Program-made: the position numbers and the translations under genes
The notes under the pieces: model-generated
What the model saw: only the letters and a program-made list of their open reading frames with translations
What the model was told of the DNA's origin: nothing
Databases searched by the model: none
DNA from: Bursaphelenchus xylophilus
Lineage: Eukaryota > Nematoda > Chromadorea > Rhabditida > Aphelenchoididae
Direction: 5' to 3'
Length of the DNA: 64,000 bases
Assembly (NCBI GenBank): GCA_904066235.2
Contig: CAJFCV020000001.1
Span: 12,333,291-12,397,290, forward strand
Part shown: piece by piece, positions 23,691-34,389 of the stretch
How positions within the stretch are numbered: the first letter of the stretch is position 1
Layout of the letters: every line of letters begins with the position of its first letter

Positions 23691-26600
23691 ACTCTGATAT
23701 TATACTAGACATCAGTTTGAAAAAAAAGTGAATTAGTGATGACGGAGTGAATTGACAAGACATACACCATTCGAAAGGTAACCTCCTAAGATTTTAGCAT
23801 GGCAAGTCTCAGCTTTTTTGGAATCAAACTACGCCCACACTGTGCGAAAAACTCTGATATTATACTAGACACCGGTTTTGAAAAAAGAGGAATTAGTGAT
23901 GACGGAGTGAATTGACAAGACATACACCATTCGAAAGGTAACCTCCTAAGATTTTAGCATGGCAAGTCTCAGCTTTTTTGGAATCAAACTACGCCCACAT
24001 TGTGCGAAAAACTCTGATATTATACTAGACATCAGTTTTGAAAAAAAGTGAATTAGTGATGACGGAGTGAATTGACAAGACATACACCATTCGAAAGGTA
24101 ACCTCCTAAGATTTTAGCATGGCGAGTTTCAGCTTTTTTGGAATCAAACTACGCCCACACTGTGCGAAAAACTCTGATATTATACTAGACACCGGTTTTG
24201 AAAAAAGGTGAATTAGTGATGACGGAGTGAATTGACAAGACATACACCATTCGAAAGGTAACCTCCTAAGATTTTAGCATGGCAAGTCTCAGCTTTTTTG
24301 GAATCAAACTACGCCCACACTGTGCGAAAAACTCTGATATTATACTAGACACCGGTTTTGAAAAAAGAGGAATTAGTGATGACGGAGTGAATTGACAAGA
24401 CATACACCATTCGAAAGGTGACCTCCTAAGATTTTAGCATGGCAAGTTTCAGCTTTTTTGGAATCAAACTACGCCCACACTGTGCGAAAAACTCTGATAT
24501 TATACTAGACATCGGTTTTGAAAAAAGGTGAATTAGTGATGACGGAGTGAATTGACAAGACATACACCATTCGAAAGGTAACCTCCTAAGATTTTAGCAT
24601 GGCAAGTCTCAGCTTTTTTGGAATCAAACTACGCCCACACTGTGCGAAAAACTCTGATATTATACTAGACACCGGTTTTGAAAAAAGAGGAATTAGTGAT
24701 GACGGAGTGAATTGACAAGACATACACCATTCGAAAGGTAACCTCCTAAGATTTTAGCATGGCAAGTCTCAGCTTTTTTGGAATCAAACTACGCCCACAT
24801 TGTGCGAAAAACTCTGATATTATACTAGACATCAGTTTGAAAAAAAAGTGAATTAGTGATGACGGAGTGAATTGACAAGACATACACCATTCGAAAGGTA
24901 ACCTCCTAAGATTTTAGCATGGCGAGTTTCAGCTTTTTTGGAATCAAACTACGCCCACACTGTGCGAAAAACTCTGATATTATACTAGACACCGGTTTTG
25001 AAAAAAGGTGAATTAGTGATGACGGAGTGAATTGACAAGACATACACCATTCGAAAGGTAACCTCCTAAGATTTTAGCATGGCAAGTCTCAGCTTTTTTG
25101 GAATCAAACTACGCCCACACTGTGCGAAAAACTCTGATATTATACTAGACACCGGTTTTGAAAAAAGAGGAATTAGTGATGACGGAGTGAATTGACAAGA
25201 CATACACCATTCGAAAGGTGACCTCCTAAGATTTTAGCATGGCAAGTTTCAGCTTTTTTGGAATCAAACTACGCCCACACTGTGCGAAAAACTCTGATAT
25301 TATACTAGACATCGGTTTTGAAAAAAGGTGAATTAGTGATGACGGAGTGAATTGACAAGACATACACCATTCGAAAGGTAACCTCCTAAGATTTTAGCAT
25401 GGCAAGTCTCAGCTTTTTTGGAATCAAACTGCGCCCACACTGTGCGAAAAACTCTGATATTATACTAGACACCGGTTTTGAAAAAAGAGGAATTAGTGAT
25501 GACGGAGTGAATTGACAAGACATACACCATTCGAAAGGTGACCTCCTAAGATTTTAGCATGGCAAGTTTCAGCTTTTTTGGAATCAAACTACGCCCACAC
25601 TGTGCGAAAAACTCTGATATTATACTAGACATCGGTTTTGAAAAAAGGTGAATTAGTGATGACGGAGTGAATTGACAAGACATACACCATTCGAAAGGTA
25701 ACCTCCTAAGATTTTAGCATGGCAAGTTTCAGCTTTTTTGGAATCAAACTACGCCCACACTGTGCGAAAAACTCTGATATTATACTAGACATCGGTTTTG
25801 AAAAAAGGTGAATTAGTGATGACGGAGTGAATTGACAAGACATACACCATTCGAAAGGTAACCTCCTAAGATTTTAGCATGGCAAGTCTCAGCTTTTTTG
25901 GAATCAAACTACGCCCACACTGGGCGAAACACTCTGATATTATACTAGACACCGGTTTTGAAAAAAGAGGAATTAGTGATGACGGAGTGAATTGACAAGA
26001 CATACACCATTCGAAAGGTAACCTCCTAAGATTTTAGCATGGCGAGTTTCAGCTTTTTTGGAATCAAACTACGCCCACATTGTGCGAAAAACTCTGATAT
26101 TATACTAGACATCAGTTTGAAAAAAAGTGAATTAGTGATGACGGAGTGAATTGACAAGACATACACCATTCGAAAGGTAACCTCCTAAGATTTTAGCATG
26201 GCAAGTGTCAGCTTTTTTGGAATCAAACTACGCCCACACTGTGCGAAAAACTCTGATATTATACTAGACACCGGTTTTGAAAAAAGAGGAATTAGTGATG
26301 ACGGAGTGAATTGACAAGACATACACCATTCGAAAGGTGACCTCCTAAGATTTTAGCATGGCAAGTGTCAGCTTTTTTGGAACCAAACTACGCCCACACT
26401 GGGCGAAAAACTCTGATATTATACTAGACACCGGTTTTGAAAAAAGGTGAATTAGTGATGACGGAGTGAATTGACAAGACATACACCATTCGAAAGGTAA
26501 CCTCCTAAGATTTTAGCATGGCAAGTCTCAGCTTTTTTGGAATCAAACTACGCCCACACTGGGCGAAAAACTCTGATATTATACTAGACATCAGTTTGAA

Positions 26601-26818
26601 AAAAAAGTGAATTAGTGATGACGGAGTGAATTGACAAGACATACACCATTCGAAAGGTGACCCCCTAAGATTTTAGCATGGCAAGTTTCAGCTTTTTTGG
26701 AATCAAACTACGCCCACACTGTGCGAAAAACTCTGATATTATACTAGACACCGGTTTTGAAAAAAGAGGAATTAGTGATGACGGAGTGAATTGACAAGAC
26801 ATACACCATTCGAAAGGT
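23691..26818. repeat. 160-bp satellite array, second block
   Basis: About 19.5 further monomers of the same satellite, in the same orientation and phase as the first block, showing that the LTR element split one array. The order of variants (for example AACCAAAC near 26379) matches segments near 13083, 17563 and 19003, so it belongs to the same higher-order family. Confidence 0.96.
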
Positions 26819-26838
26819 NNNNNNNNNNNNNNNNNNNN
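26819..26838. other. Assembly gap of 20 N inside the satellite
   Basis: Twenty N between CGAAAGGT and GAATTAGTG. In an intact monomer these two points are not about 20 bp apart, so the N count does not represent true distance. Copy number of the array is therefore unknown. Confidence 0.99.
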
Positions 26839-27178
26839 GAATTAGTGATGACGGAGTGAATTGACAAGACATACACCATTCGAAAGGTGACCCCCTAAGA
26901 TTTTAGCATGGCAAGTTTCAGCTTTTTTGGAATCAAACTACGCCCACACTGTGCGAAAAACTCTGATATTATACTAGACATCAGTTTGAAAAAAAGTGAA
27001 TTAGTGATGTAAGAGTGAATTGACAAGACATACACCATTCAAAAGGTAATCGCCTGAGATCTTTCCACGGCAAGTTTCAGCTTTTTTGGAATCAAACTAC
27101 GCCCACACTGGGCGAAACACTCTGATATTATACCAGGCACCAGTTTAAAAAAAAGTGAATTAGTGATGTCGGAGTAAA
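26839..27178. repeat. Decayed right edge of the satellite
   Basis: About two monomers. The last one has many private changes (for example GATGTAAGAGTG, CAAAAGGTAATCGCCTGAG, CTTTCCACGG, TACCAGGCACCAG) and ends in mid-unit at about 27178. Divergence rising toward an array edge is expected where unequal exchange no longer homogenises copies. Confidence 0.9.
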
Positions 27179-27325
27179 TCCTCACCAATCACATGTACAA
27201 CTTCAATGTGGGCGTTTTGCTTCAATTGTTCGACAGGATCTTCCAAAAGAACCGAAATGAAGTTTTTTTTTATTTTGCTCGGACACGTTTCGTCGTATAA
27301 CGGCGCGTGCAGGCTACAGGGATTT

Positions 27326-27478
27326 GGGGAGGATAGGTTACCCCGAGAATAGGTTACCCACCGGATAGGTTACCCCAAAAAACACATAACTCGGAGGATA
27401 GGTTACCCCACCGGATAGGTTACCCCACGGATAGGTTACCCCACCGGATAGGTTACTCCACGGATAGGTTACCCCTTA
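27326..27478 (+). repeat. GGATAGGTTACCCC tandem repeats, left outer arm
   Basis: Eight or so copies of a core GGATAGGTTACCCC with short spacers CACC, CAC or AAAAAACACATAACTCGGA. The inverted counterpart, GGGGTAACCTATCC, recurs about six times at 28568-28668. Confidence 0.92.
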
Positions 27479-27489
27479 CCAAAAAAAGA

Positions 27490-27765
27490 AAAAAATTTTT
27501 TTTGAAATGTTTTCGCTTCGGGAGTTGAAAAAAAGGATTTTTTGTGAAAATTGAAAAAATTTTTAAATGTTTTCGCTTCGGGAGTTTAATAAGAAGGATT
27601 TTTTGTGAAAATTGAATAAAATTTGAAATGTTTTCGCTTCGGGACTTGGAAAAAAAGGATTTTTTGTGAAATTTGAAAAAATTTTGAAATGTTTTCGCTT
27701 CGGGACTTTTAACAAAAGGATTTTTTGTGAAAATTGAAAAAAATTTGAAAGGTTTTCGAGCTGAC
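27490..27765 (+). repeat. About 60-bp tandem repeats with GTTTTCGCTTCGGGA, left inner arm
   Basis: Four to five copies of a unit made of AAATGTTTTCGCTTCGGGA, a short A-rich spacer, GGATTTTTTGTGAAAATTG and another A-rich run. The complementary set occupies about 28345-28560 and produces spurious open frames there. Confidence 0.88.
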
Positions 27766-27875
27766 TGAGTATGAACTGACTGAATATGAAAACTGGGTTT
27801 CTGTTACCTTACTGCCTTTAGGGATTCTTTTTGAAAATTTTTCGACTTATAACACTTTTAGACGTTAATGGTGTT

Positions 27876-28275
27876 GTTTTGGTGCCTAGTACTGCTTAAA
27901 AAACACATTTTTAACACTTGGTACTAAATAGTACTACCTGGTACTATTTAGTACAAAGTGCAAATTTGGCCGTAAGGCGGTAATGGCGTTGGTTTGGTGC
28001 TTAGTAGAACCCAAAAACACGTTTTAACACTTGGTACTAAATAGTACTACCTGGTACTATTTAGTACGAGGTGCAAATTTGGCCGTAAGGCGGTAATGGC
28101 GTTGGTTTGGTGCTTAGTAGAACCCAAAAACACGTTTTAACACTTGGTACTATATAGTACCAACTGGTACTGTTTTGTGAGAAGTGAAAATTTGGCCATG
28201 AGGCAGTAATGGTGATGGTTTGGTGCTTAGTAGAGCCCAAAAACACGTGGTACTATATAGTACCAGGTGGTGCCA
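27876..28275 (+). repeat. 113-bp tandem repeats carrying a 12-bp-stem hairpin
   Basis: About 3.5 copies with a 113-115-bp period (GGTTTGGTGC at 27991, 28104 and 28217; a variant at 27876). Each complete copy holds TACTAAATAGTA and its exact reverse complement TACTATTTAGTA separated by CTACCTGG. The third copy keeps pairing with a changed stem, TACTATATAGTACC. No coding potential. Confidence 0.88.
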
Positions 28276-31200
28276 TTGGTGTTAGACAAAATTTTAGTGC
28301 TGCCGGCACCACAGTTAATATTCAGTCAGACACCCTTTTTTCTACTTCCGATGCGAAAACATTTCAAAATTTTGTTGAATTTTCCAAAAAATCTTTTTTT
28401 CCCAGTCCCGAAGCGAAAACACTTCAAATTTTTTTCAAATTTCACAAAAAATCCTTTTTTTCCAACTCCCGAAGCGAAAACATTTGAAAAATTTTTCAAA
28501 TTTCACAAAAAGTCCTTTTTTTCCAAGTCCCGAAGCGAAAACATTTCAAAAAAAAAATTTTTTTTCAGGTAACCTATCCTCGGGGTAACCTATCCTCCGA
28601 GGTAACCTATCCGTGGGGTAACCTATCCGCTGGGGTAACCTATTTGTTAGGGGTAACCTATCCTCCGAGAACGGGCTACAGGGTTTTTTATGTTCCCAAA
28701 TCTGTAAAACAAATCTAGATCGTGGAGGATGTAATTAGCACGATGTCTCAGTGAATATCAAATTGTGAGCTTTTAAATTTCAGGAGTCGACTGGTGTCCT
28801 AGCCAAGCTCGATATTTTCTATCAAGAATTGGTCAAAAGCACCTTTTGCTATGTCTCCCGAGCTCTGTGCAAACAGGATCGTCTGGCATTTGCTCTACGG
28901 TTCGTGAAGGCTGAACTGTTCGATGATAAGGTAAGGGTTTCAAACTGTGATTTCTGTTTTTAGATGTTGTGTTAGGTACCAGCGAAGAATTAGGTTAAAA
29001 CTGCCGTCTTTGATAGGTGTATTACCTAAATTCATGCTTAAGATTTCCTCTTGCAGGAGGCGAACTTTTTCTGCGGCAACCTGGTGGATGAAGCGGTCTC
29101 GGACACTGGATCTGCACCTTCTTGGCTGTCCGAAGACGTTCAACAACAAATCGCGAAATTACGAGCGTATCTTTCTCTCTTTATTCACAATTAGGTTTGC
29201 AAGATCGGTCTTCATTAACAGACTATGCATAACAATAGTAGCCAGCTTCCGGGGCATATTTATCAGAAACTCAAATTTCCAGAAGGTTCTTGTGATCTCA
29301 ACCGGAGAATGAAACCACCGCAATGACGCACTTGTTACGCGCAGTTTTCAAGTGCCGTCGATTAATCCGCCATCCAATGAGCTCATAGTTGCCACCTAAT
29401 CGGCCGATATTGCTGATCCTCGGTCTACTTGAATAACGTCCATTTTCTACCCGATTTCTTACTCATGATTCACTCAGTAAGTTTAATTTTTAGATGTTAT
29501 TTCTTTCAAGGTTTAAGCCACTAAAAACACGTCTAATTTCGACTACATTTGAAGCAAAATTTATATTGTGCTTGATATTAACGTCAAAAATTTTGATCTC
29601 AGAAGTCGCACAGTTGATCTCCAAGTCCTTCCTTCCGTCTATGGCTGAGTGCAGAGCCAGACAACCAATTCCCAGCGGTTCCATTGCAAGGCGCACTCAA
29701 GATTGCTTCCGAAACGCCTCCGGGAATCAAACACAATATTAGCGGGACTTTGAAACAATGGATTGACGTGGAAGGAAATAGTGGAAAATCGGAGTTGGAA
29801 CTGAAGACTCAATTCTTCTTGGCGTGGTTCCACGCTATCATCTAAGAAAGGAGGACGTATATTCCACAGGTAAAGTTATGTTATCCATGATAAGATTTCC
29901 TTGAAATTTAGGGATGGCTAAAGTTTTACGAGTTCAATTCGAACGACTTGAGAGTTGCCAGACAGGTCCTTGATGTGATGGGTTCAAAGAATGGTGAGTT
30001 CTTTGCGTACTTTTTAGTTTTTTGTTGTTTAGGTTATAATTGAGAAGCGATTCGCGGCTTTATGGAAGATGCGATATATGGGGGAAGAATCGAGAATCAA
30101 CTCGACATTCGAGTACTGTCAGCTTACTTGGACAAGTTTTTGAGCCAAAAAATGGTGACGAGTAGAGATGGGGAACTGGATTCAAATCTTAGAATGCCCG
30201 AGGCTAAATCAATGAACGAATGGCTGGATTTCGTCAAGAGTAAGGTGAGGAATGCCATACGAGTTTAGTAATATTGATACCATCCGTAAGGAGCTGGATA
30301 TTACGGTGTTGTGCGTTAGGGAAAGATTTGATCCACCGAGGGAAAGTCTTGACTCAGGTCTGGAAAACAATGTAATTGGTATCAGAAATGTCTCGAGAAT
30401 GAATTACAACCTTTTTCAGATACCAGAATTGGATAAACCATCGCTGTTTGGCCATCCCGAGAACCTTGGAGCGACTTATGAGCTGGAACAAAGTCGGCAA
30501 ACACTAAATTCTCTAAGGTCAATGCAGAAATATAGCCGATGATCGACACTTGATGCCTTCAATCAGTGGGCAAAGAAACTTCAACCAATTCTGGCATTTT
30601 GGAAGCGGCTTCATCAACAGAATGACCTTCTTCAGGCAGAATTGACGGATTCCGACTCGACTGACCCAATTATTGATATGCTAAACTCCGAGATGCACTT
30701 TGGAATTGGACTGTAAGTAGTTACGGGCTGTTAGAATTCGAAATTTAGGTGATAGTTTTGCTAGATCATTATTTTTTAAATTTTTGTACCAAATTTATTT
30801 TGTTTTAGGTAAAAAAGATCCATTCGACCTTGGCCAACATCCGGAAAGGTCTTGCCGGCAAGCTTGCCCCCACTGCCAAGACAGTCCAAGCCGCGAAGAC
30901 ACTGTTGGACCAACAAACCCCGGTGGATTGGGATCTAATCTGGCCGGGACCCGAGGATTGTTACCATTACATGGAGAAGGTGTGCGATAAGGCCAGAAAG
31001 GTCAAGAAGTTGAGCACCTCAATAAGTGGACAGGATCTGCTCAATGAAGCTATAGATTTGGATCACCTTTTCCGGCCGACAGCCTTGCTAAATGCACTTA
31101 GGCAATATAGCGCAAGGTGGGTGGAAAATCGATGAAATTATGGGGATTACGACAGTTTTTGGGCAGTTTCTGGAGTGGAAAGTGTTGTAAATTTGAAGAA

Positions 31201-31818
31201 GAGAGTTTTTTAGTTGAACTAGAGCGGTTACGTTAGTTTTAAAATAACAAGATTGATTTTTTTTGTTGATTTAGTACTACGATATAAATTTTTTTTCAGA
31301 CACCTAAATGTTGGCGTGAACAGACTCCAATTCGTCACTAGCTTGTCCAAAATGCAGTCCAGAGCCCCCTCGATGCAGACTGGCCAACTAAAAATTCAGG
31401 GCGCCGTTCTGGGAGGAGGCCATTTAATGGCTGTGGACCAGAATTCTGCAGCGATTTCTTCGGCTCCGGTCATACATGTGGCGTGGATTGGAATGGTAGG
31501 ATCAGTTTTGGGGTGTGGGGATGTTTTCGACAAGATTGGACGATTTTTTTTTTGATTTTTTAGGATGAACCGGAGCCATATCGTCAAGAAGAAAGCGCGA
31601 AATCCCATTGTTTGTGGCTTCAAACCGAACGGAATTCGTTGGCCAAGTGAAAGTCCCGTGCTCCCAAGGCCAAAGAGATCAGTGGGTCCTGGCGGCGTTT
31701 ACCCGGATTTGTATTCAAGTATCATACGTCATATTTTGTAGTTTTATTTTTTATGATTAGATTGTTGTGTGATTGCATGATCTCATTGAATAAATAGAAG
31801 GTAATGTGTAGCTTTATG

Positions 31819-32570
31819 TTAGATTTTTTTCTTCAAGACCGAGTAGATTGAGCCTGGAGGCAGCTGGGAATGGTCCTCATCAAACAGGATCTCAATTTTC
31901 TGCTTGGATTTCTTCAAATTTTCGGCGAGATGGTCCATCTGGAAGTAAAATTGTATAAAAGTCATCATGTGCAATATCCAAAAAAATTAAAATTTTAAAC
32001 AAAAAACTAACTAGAAGACTACAAGATCGAGTCCCAAGCGGCCATTAGGCACAGAGGCTTTTTGACGTTTGTTTGAGAAATCCACTGGCCGATAAGGCAC
32101 CAAATTTCATTCCAGTTTAAGGTTTTCTCTCAATACATGGCTGGAAACCGTAAGAGTCAAATTACATCAATTCGAAAAAAGACTTTCGCCATTTCCCGAT
32201 ATTATACATGACAAAAAAGGAACATCTGGTTGAAACAACTTACAATACTCCTTATTTGGGCTGATCCCATCCTCAGAAAATCCGTCAAAGGCTCGAGTAC
32301 GATCTCGGACCAAGAGATATACTTGTAGAAGATACCAGTTTTGATAACAAATCTCTAAAAGAAGAACAATATAAAAAAACCTTACCAAAATTTAGCAAAG
32401 CTCGGCGGCCAAGCCCTTCCCTTGTCAAGTCATCCACACAGCGACCAGTGCTATCAGCTCATTGAATCCCCATGGCAAACCTTTAACGGCCGCCTCAACC
32501 TCTGCGAATTCCTTGATCTCAATCAAAAGACCAACATTTCCTTCTCTCCCAGCTAAATTCATTCAGAAGC
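31819..32570 (-). pseudogene. Fragments of an unidentified spliced gene
   Basis: Three exon-like blocks read on the minus strand. 31938 down to 31819 follows a CTTCCAG acceptor and reads MDHLAENLKKSKQKIEI... to a TAA. 32354 down to 32244 lies between a CTTTTAG acceptor and a GTAAGTTG donor and reads FVIKTGIFYKYISWSEIVL.... 32570 down to about 32386 ends at a GTAAGG donor. The last needs a frame change between ...AVKGLPWGFNELIA and VDDLTREGLGRRALLNF, so the gene is probably broken. I do not recognise the family. It lies tail-to-tail with the dynein pseudogene. Confidence 0.4.
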
Positions 32571-32969
32571 TGATAAAACGTTGAATCACTACGCACAGGG
32601 GATTACTGGGGGGCACAAAACGATCTAAAAGTCCGTAAACATTAAAGAATGCAGCAAAATCAAAAGTAATCAAACAAAATTCATCAAAAACTCACCAAAA
32701 AAGTGGCATGCATCCCAAACCATTTGTTCATGCTCGTCCAGACACCCACAAAATTCAATGAAGTCCTCCGAAATATCACAACGCGTTGCAACGTTTCAAG
32801 AATTTTGCCAACAAAAAATTGAATAAAACTTGGAAGAAAAAAGTCAAATTCTGCCACGAATTCTCACAAAAAAAACAAAATTTGCATATTCGAAATTCAC
32901 CAAATTTTCGTTTTCATTTTTCTCATTTACCGGTTAAGTTCCGAAAGGAATCTGGTTTATCCTTACGCT

Positions 32970-33088
32970 ATGGGCAACACCACCAGCACCACCTCCCGCC
33001 ATTCCGGCGATGAATCCGCCGTTCAGGCGATGGCCCCAGCTCCAAGCACCGCTGCCGTCCCGGTGTTTGGGGTTGGGGAACGGTCGAC
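32970..33088 (+). CDS. Possible first exon with an N-myristoylation signal
   Basis: ATG at 32970 opens MGNTTSTTSRHSGDES..., then an Ala/Pro-rich stretch ending GVGERST at a GTAAGT donor. Gly2 with Ser/Thr at position 6 fits the N-myristoyltransferase consensus. No continuing exon could be identified in the next kilobase, so this may be a stray exon. Some AMPK beta subunits start similarly, but nothing after it supports that. Confidence 0.35.
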
Positions 33089-34199
33089 GTGTAAGTCCAG
33101 GGGATTTTGGGTTTTTTTGGGTTTTGTAGATTAAGCGGAGATTTCAAAGTTGGGCACTTCTCAACAAAATACCAGGAAAATCCGTCATCATAGGTGAATT
33201 GAAATTGCCAGTCATCTGAAAATTCCTTTTGCCATCCTTCTGCTTCTTGATAACACCATTTTTGGTCCAAAAATCCTAAAATAATGATATTGTAGTAGAC
33301 GATGACAATGGATTTTTTTGGGTATTTTGATGACGAAGTTCCCACTTTGAGACCCGCAATGTGGTTTTAAGTTCATTTGAGATGATTTACTTTGAGCTTA
33401 GGGGCACTACTATGCAAAAATATTTAAACTTTCATCGTTCCTCTGCCTGATATCTAGCACAACATAATTTCGAAGACAAATACTCAAAAAAAAAGAGTTC
33501 AAAATAGTTGGTTTTGAACACTGTTTGTCTCAATTTATTTAATTTGAGACTCAAAACTTCTTTATATTGTAATTCACAAGCAAAATAATGAAGTTTGACG
33601 ATCCATTTTTGGCTGGTGGGTCTCTACCGTAAATCCCGCCAAAAAGGATACTAACTAGGCCTAATGGCCCCGAAAATACCCCAAAAGGTCTGGGAGTGCA
33701 ATATTCTAGGCGAATATGACACTAGAAAGCTTTCTAAAGAAAGTAAATTACTCTAAAGTCCGCCGGAAATCGCCTTGTTATTGTGAAATGCAGCCGAAAT
33801 TGGCCTTGATACATTTGTTGCAACGCGATGGATCGATTCCCGATCCAAAGTAAGTCTATTTTTTTGAGTTTTACAGTTTTTAGAACCTACAACGTCGTAT
33901 GAAGGAGATCGTACACACAAAAATTGAGGGTAAAAGGACAAATTTTGGGCATTTTTTAGCCATTTTTTGTCGTATTTTACACAAAATTCAGAAAAGTTTC
34001 GAGCAAAAACAAGAAAATTTCAAAAAACCAAGTTTATTCAACCTTTCGATTTATTTCTAGAAAGCTTTTTGGAACAAAAGAAAATTCTTGAGCTTTTTTA
34101 CACCCCCTCTGGCAATAAAGTCAGATTTAACAGTATTTACTAGCTGGCATAAATCCTGACCCTAATTTTAATATAAATTTTAGTCCAAAACGTAAAATT
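33089..34199. other. No recognisable gene
   Basis: AT-rich sequence with scattered splice-like signals. A minus-strand open frame (about 33345-33120, containing DDWQFQFTYDDGF) and a short plus-strand exon-like stretch before the GTAAGT at about 33851 are the only coding hints. I could not assign either. Confidence 0.5.
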
Positions 34200-34389
34200 T
34201 TTTCCTGAAATTTGCCCTACACCAAATCATGAACAAAATCCCAGTCCCAAATCTTCGAACATCTTACCGAAGCCTCCAAATGCAACATCAAGAAGATCCT
34301 TGTCATAAATGAGGTGTCAAATCGGATATTATCCATGAAGATCAACTTCGACTGGATAATGCTACCGACGGAATCAACTCCGATTCATC

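Larger units (their letters stand above)
27322..28673. mobile_element. Foldback element built of tandem repeats, inserted in a dynein intron
   Basis: A 1352-bp element flanked by a 10-bp direct repeat GGCTACAGGG (27312-27321 and 28674-28683). Its arms are inverted and layered. The outermost is GGATAGGTTACCCC tandem repeats at left and their complement at right (28568-28668). Next are about 60-bp repeats containing GTTTTCGCTTCGGGA at left (27490-27760), with the complement TCCCGAAGCGAAAAC at right (about 28345-28560). A 113-bp tandem repeat fills the centre. It carries no convincing gene. Foldback elements with long, internally repetitive inverted arms are known in animals; the family is unknown to me. 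Confidence 0.8.
27181..31760 (+). pseudogene. Cytoplasmic dynein heavy chain pseudogene, C-terminal portion
   Basis: Spliced remnant of the motor region after the last AAA modules and the C-terminal domain. Exons I can place: 27181-about 27255 (MYNFNVGVLLQLFDRIF), 28784-28930 (FCYVSRALCKQDRLAFAL), 29057-about 29166, 29603-29869 (ending FFLAWFHAII), 29912-29993 (GWLKFYEFNSNDLRVA), 30033-30244 (EDAIYGGRIENQLDIRVLSA), 30420-30712, about 30815-31116, 31300-31495 and 31564-31760. The LAWFHAII-x-ER-x-Y-x-P-x-GW and IYGGR-x-(D/E)N blocks are typical of dynein 1 heavy chains. It is broken by TGA 29615-29617, TAA 29843-29845 (where family members have Gln), TGA 30041-30043 (Trp in the family) and TGA 30540-30542. 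The last exon reads on (REIPLFVASNRTEFVGQV) only after a frame change. AATAAA lies at 31789. The 5' end is cut by the satellite. Confidence 0.87.

Noticed and set aside
28209..28572. Phe/Lys-rich ORFs as small proteins
   Set aside because: They are translations of the tandem repeats in the foldback arm.
29615..30542. Stop-codon reassignment (TAA as Gln, TGA as Trp) in this organism
   Set aside because: Stops replace several different residues and the last exon is also frameshifted; a pseudogene is simpler. Other ORFs in the window end normally at TAA and TGA.
32970..33088. AMPK beta subunit gene
   Set aside because: Only the MGN start is similar; no carbohydrate-binding or C-terminal domain follows.
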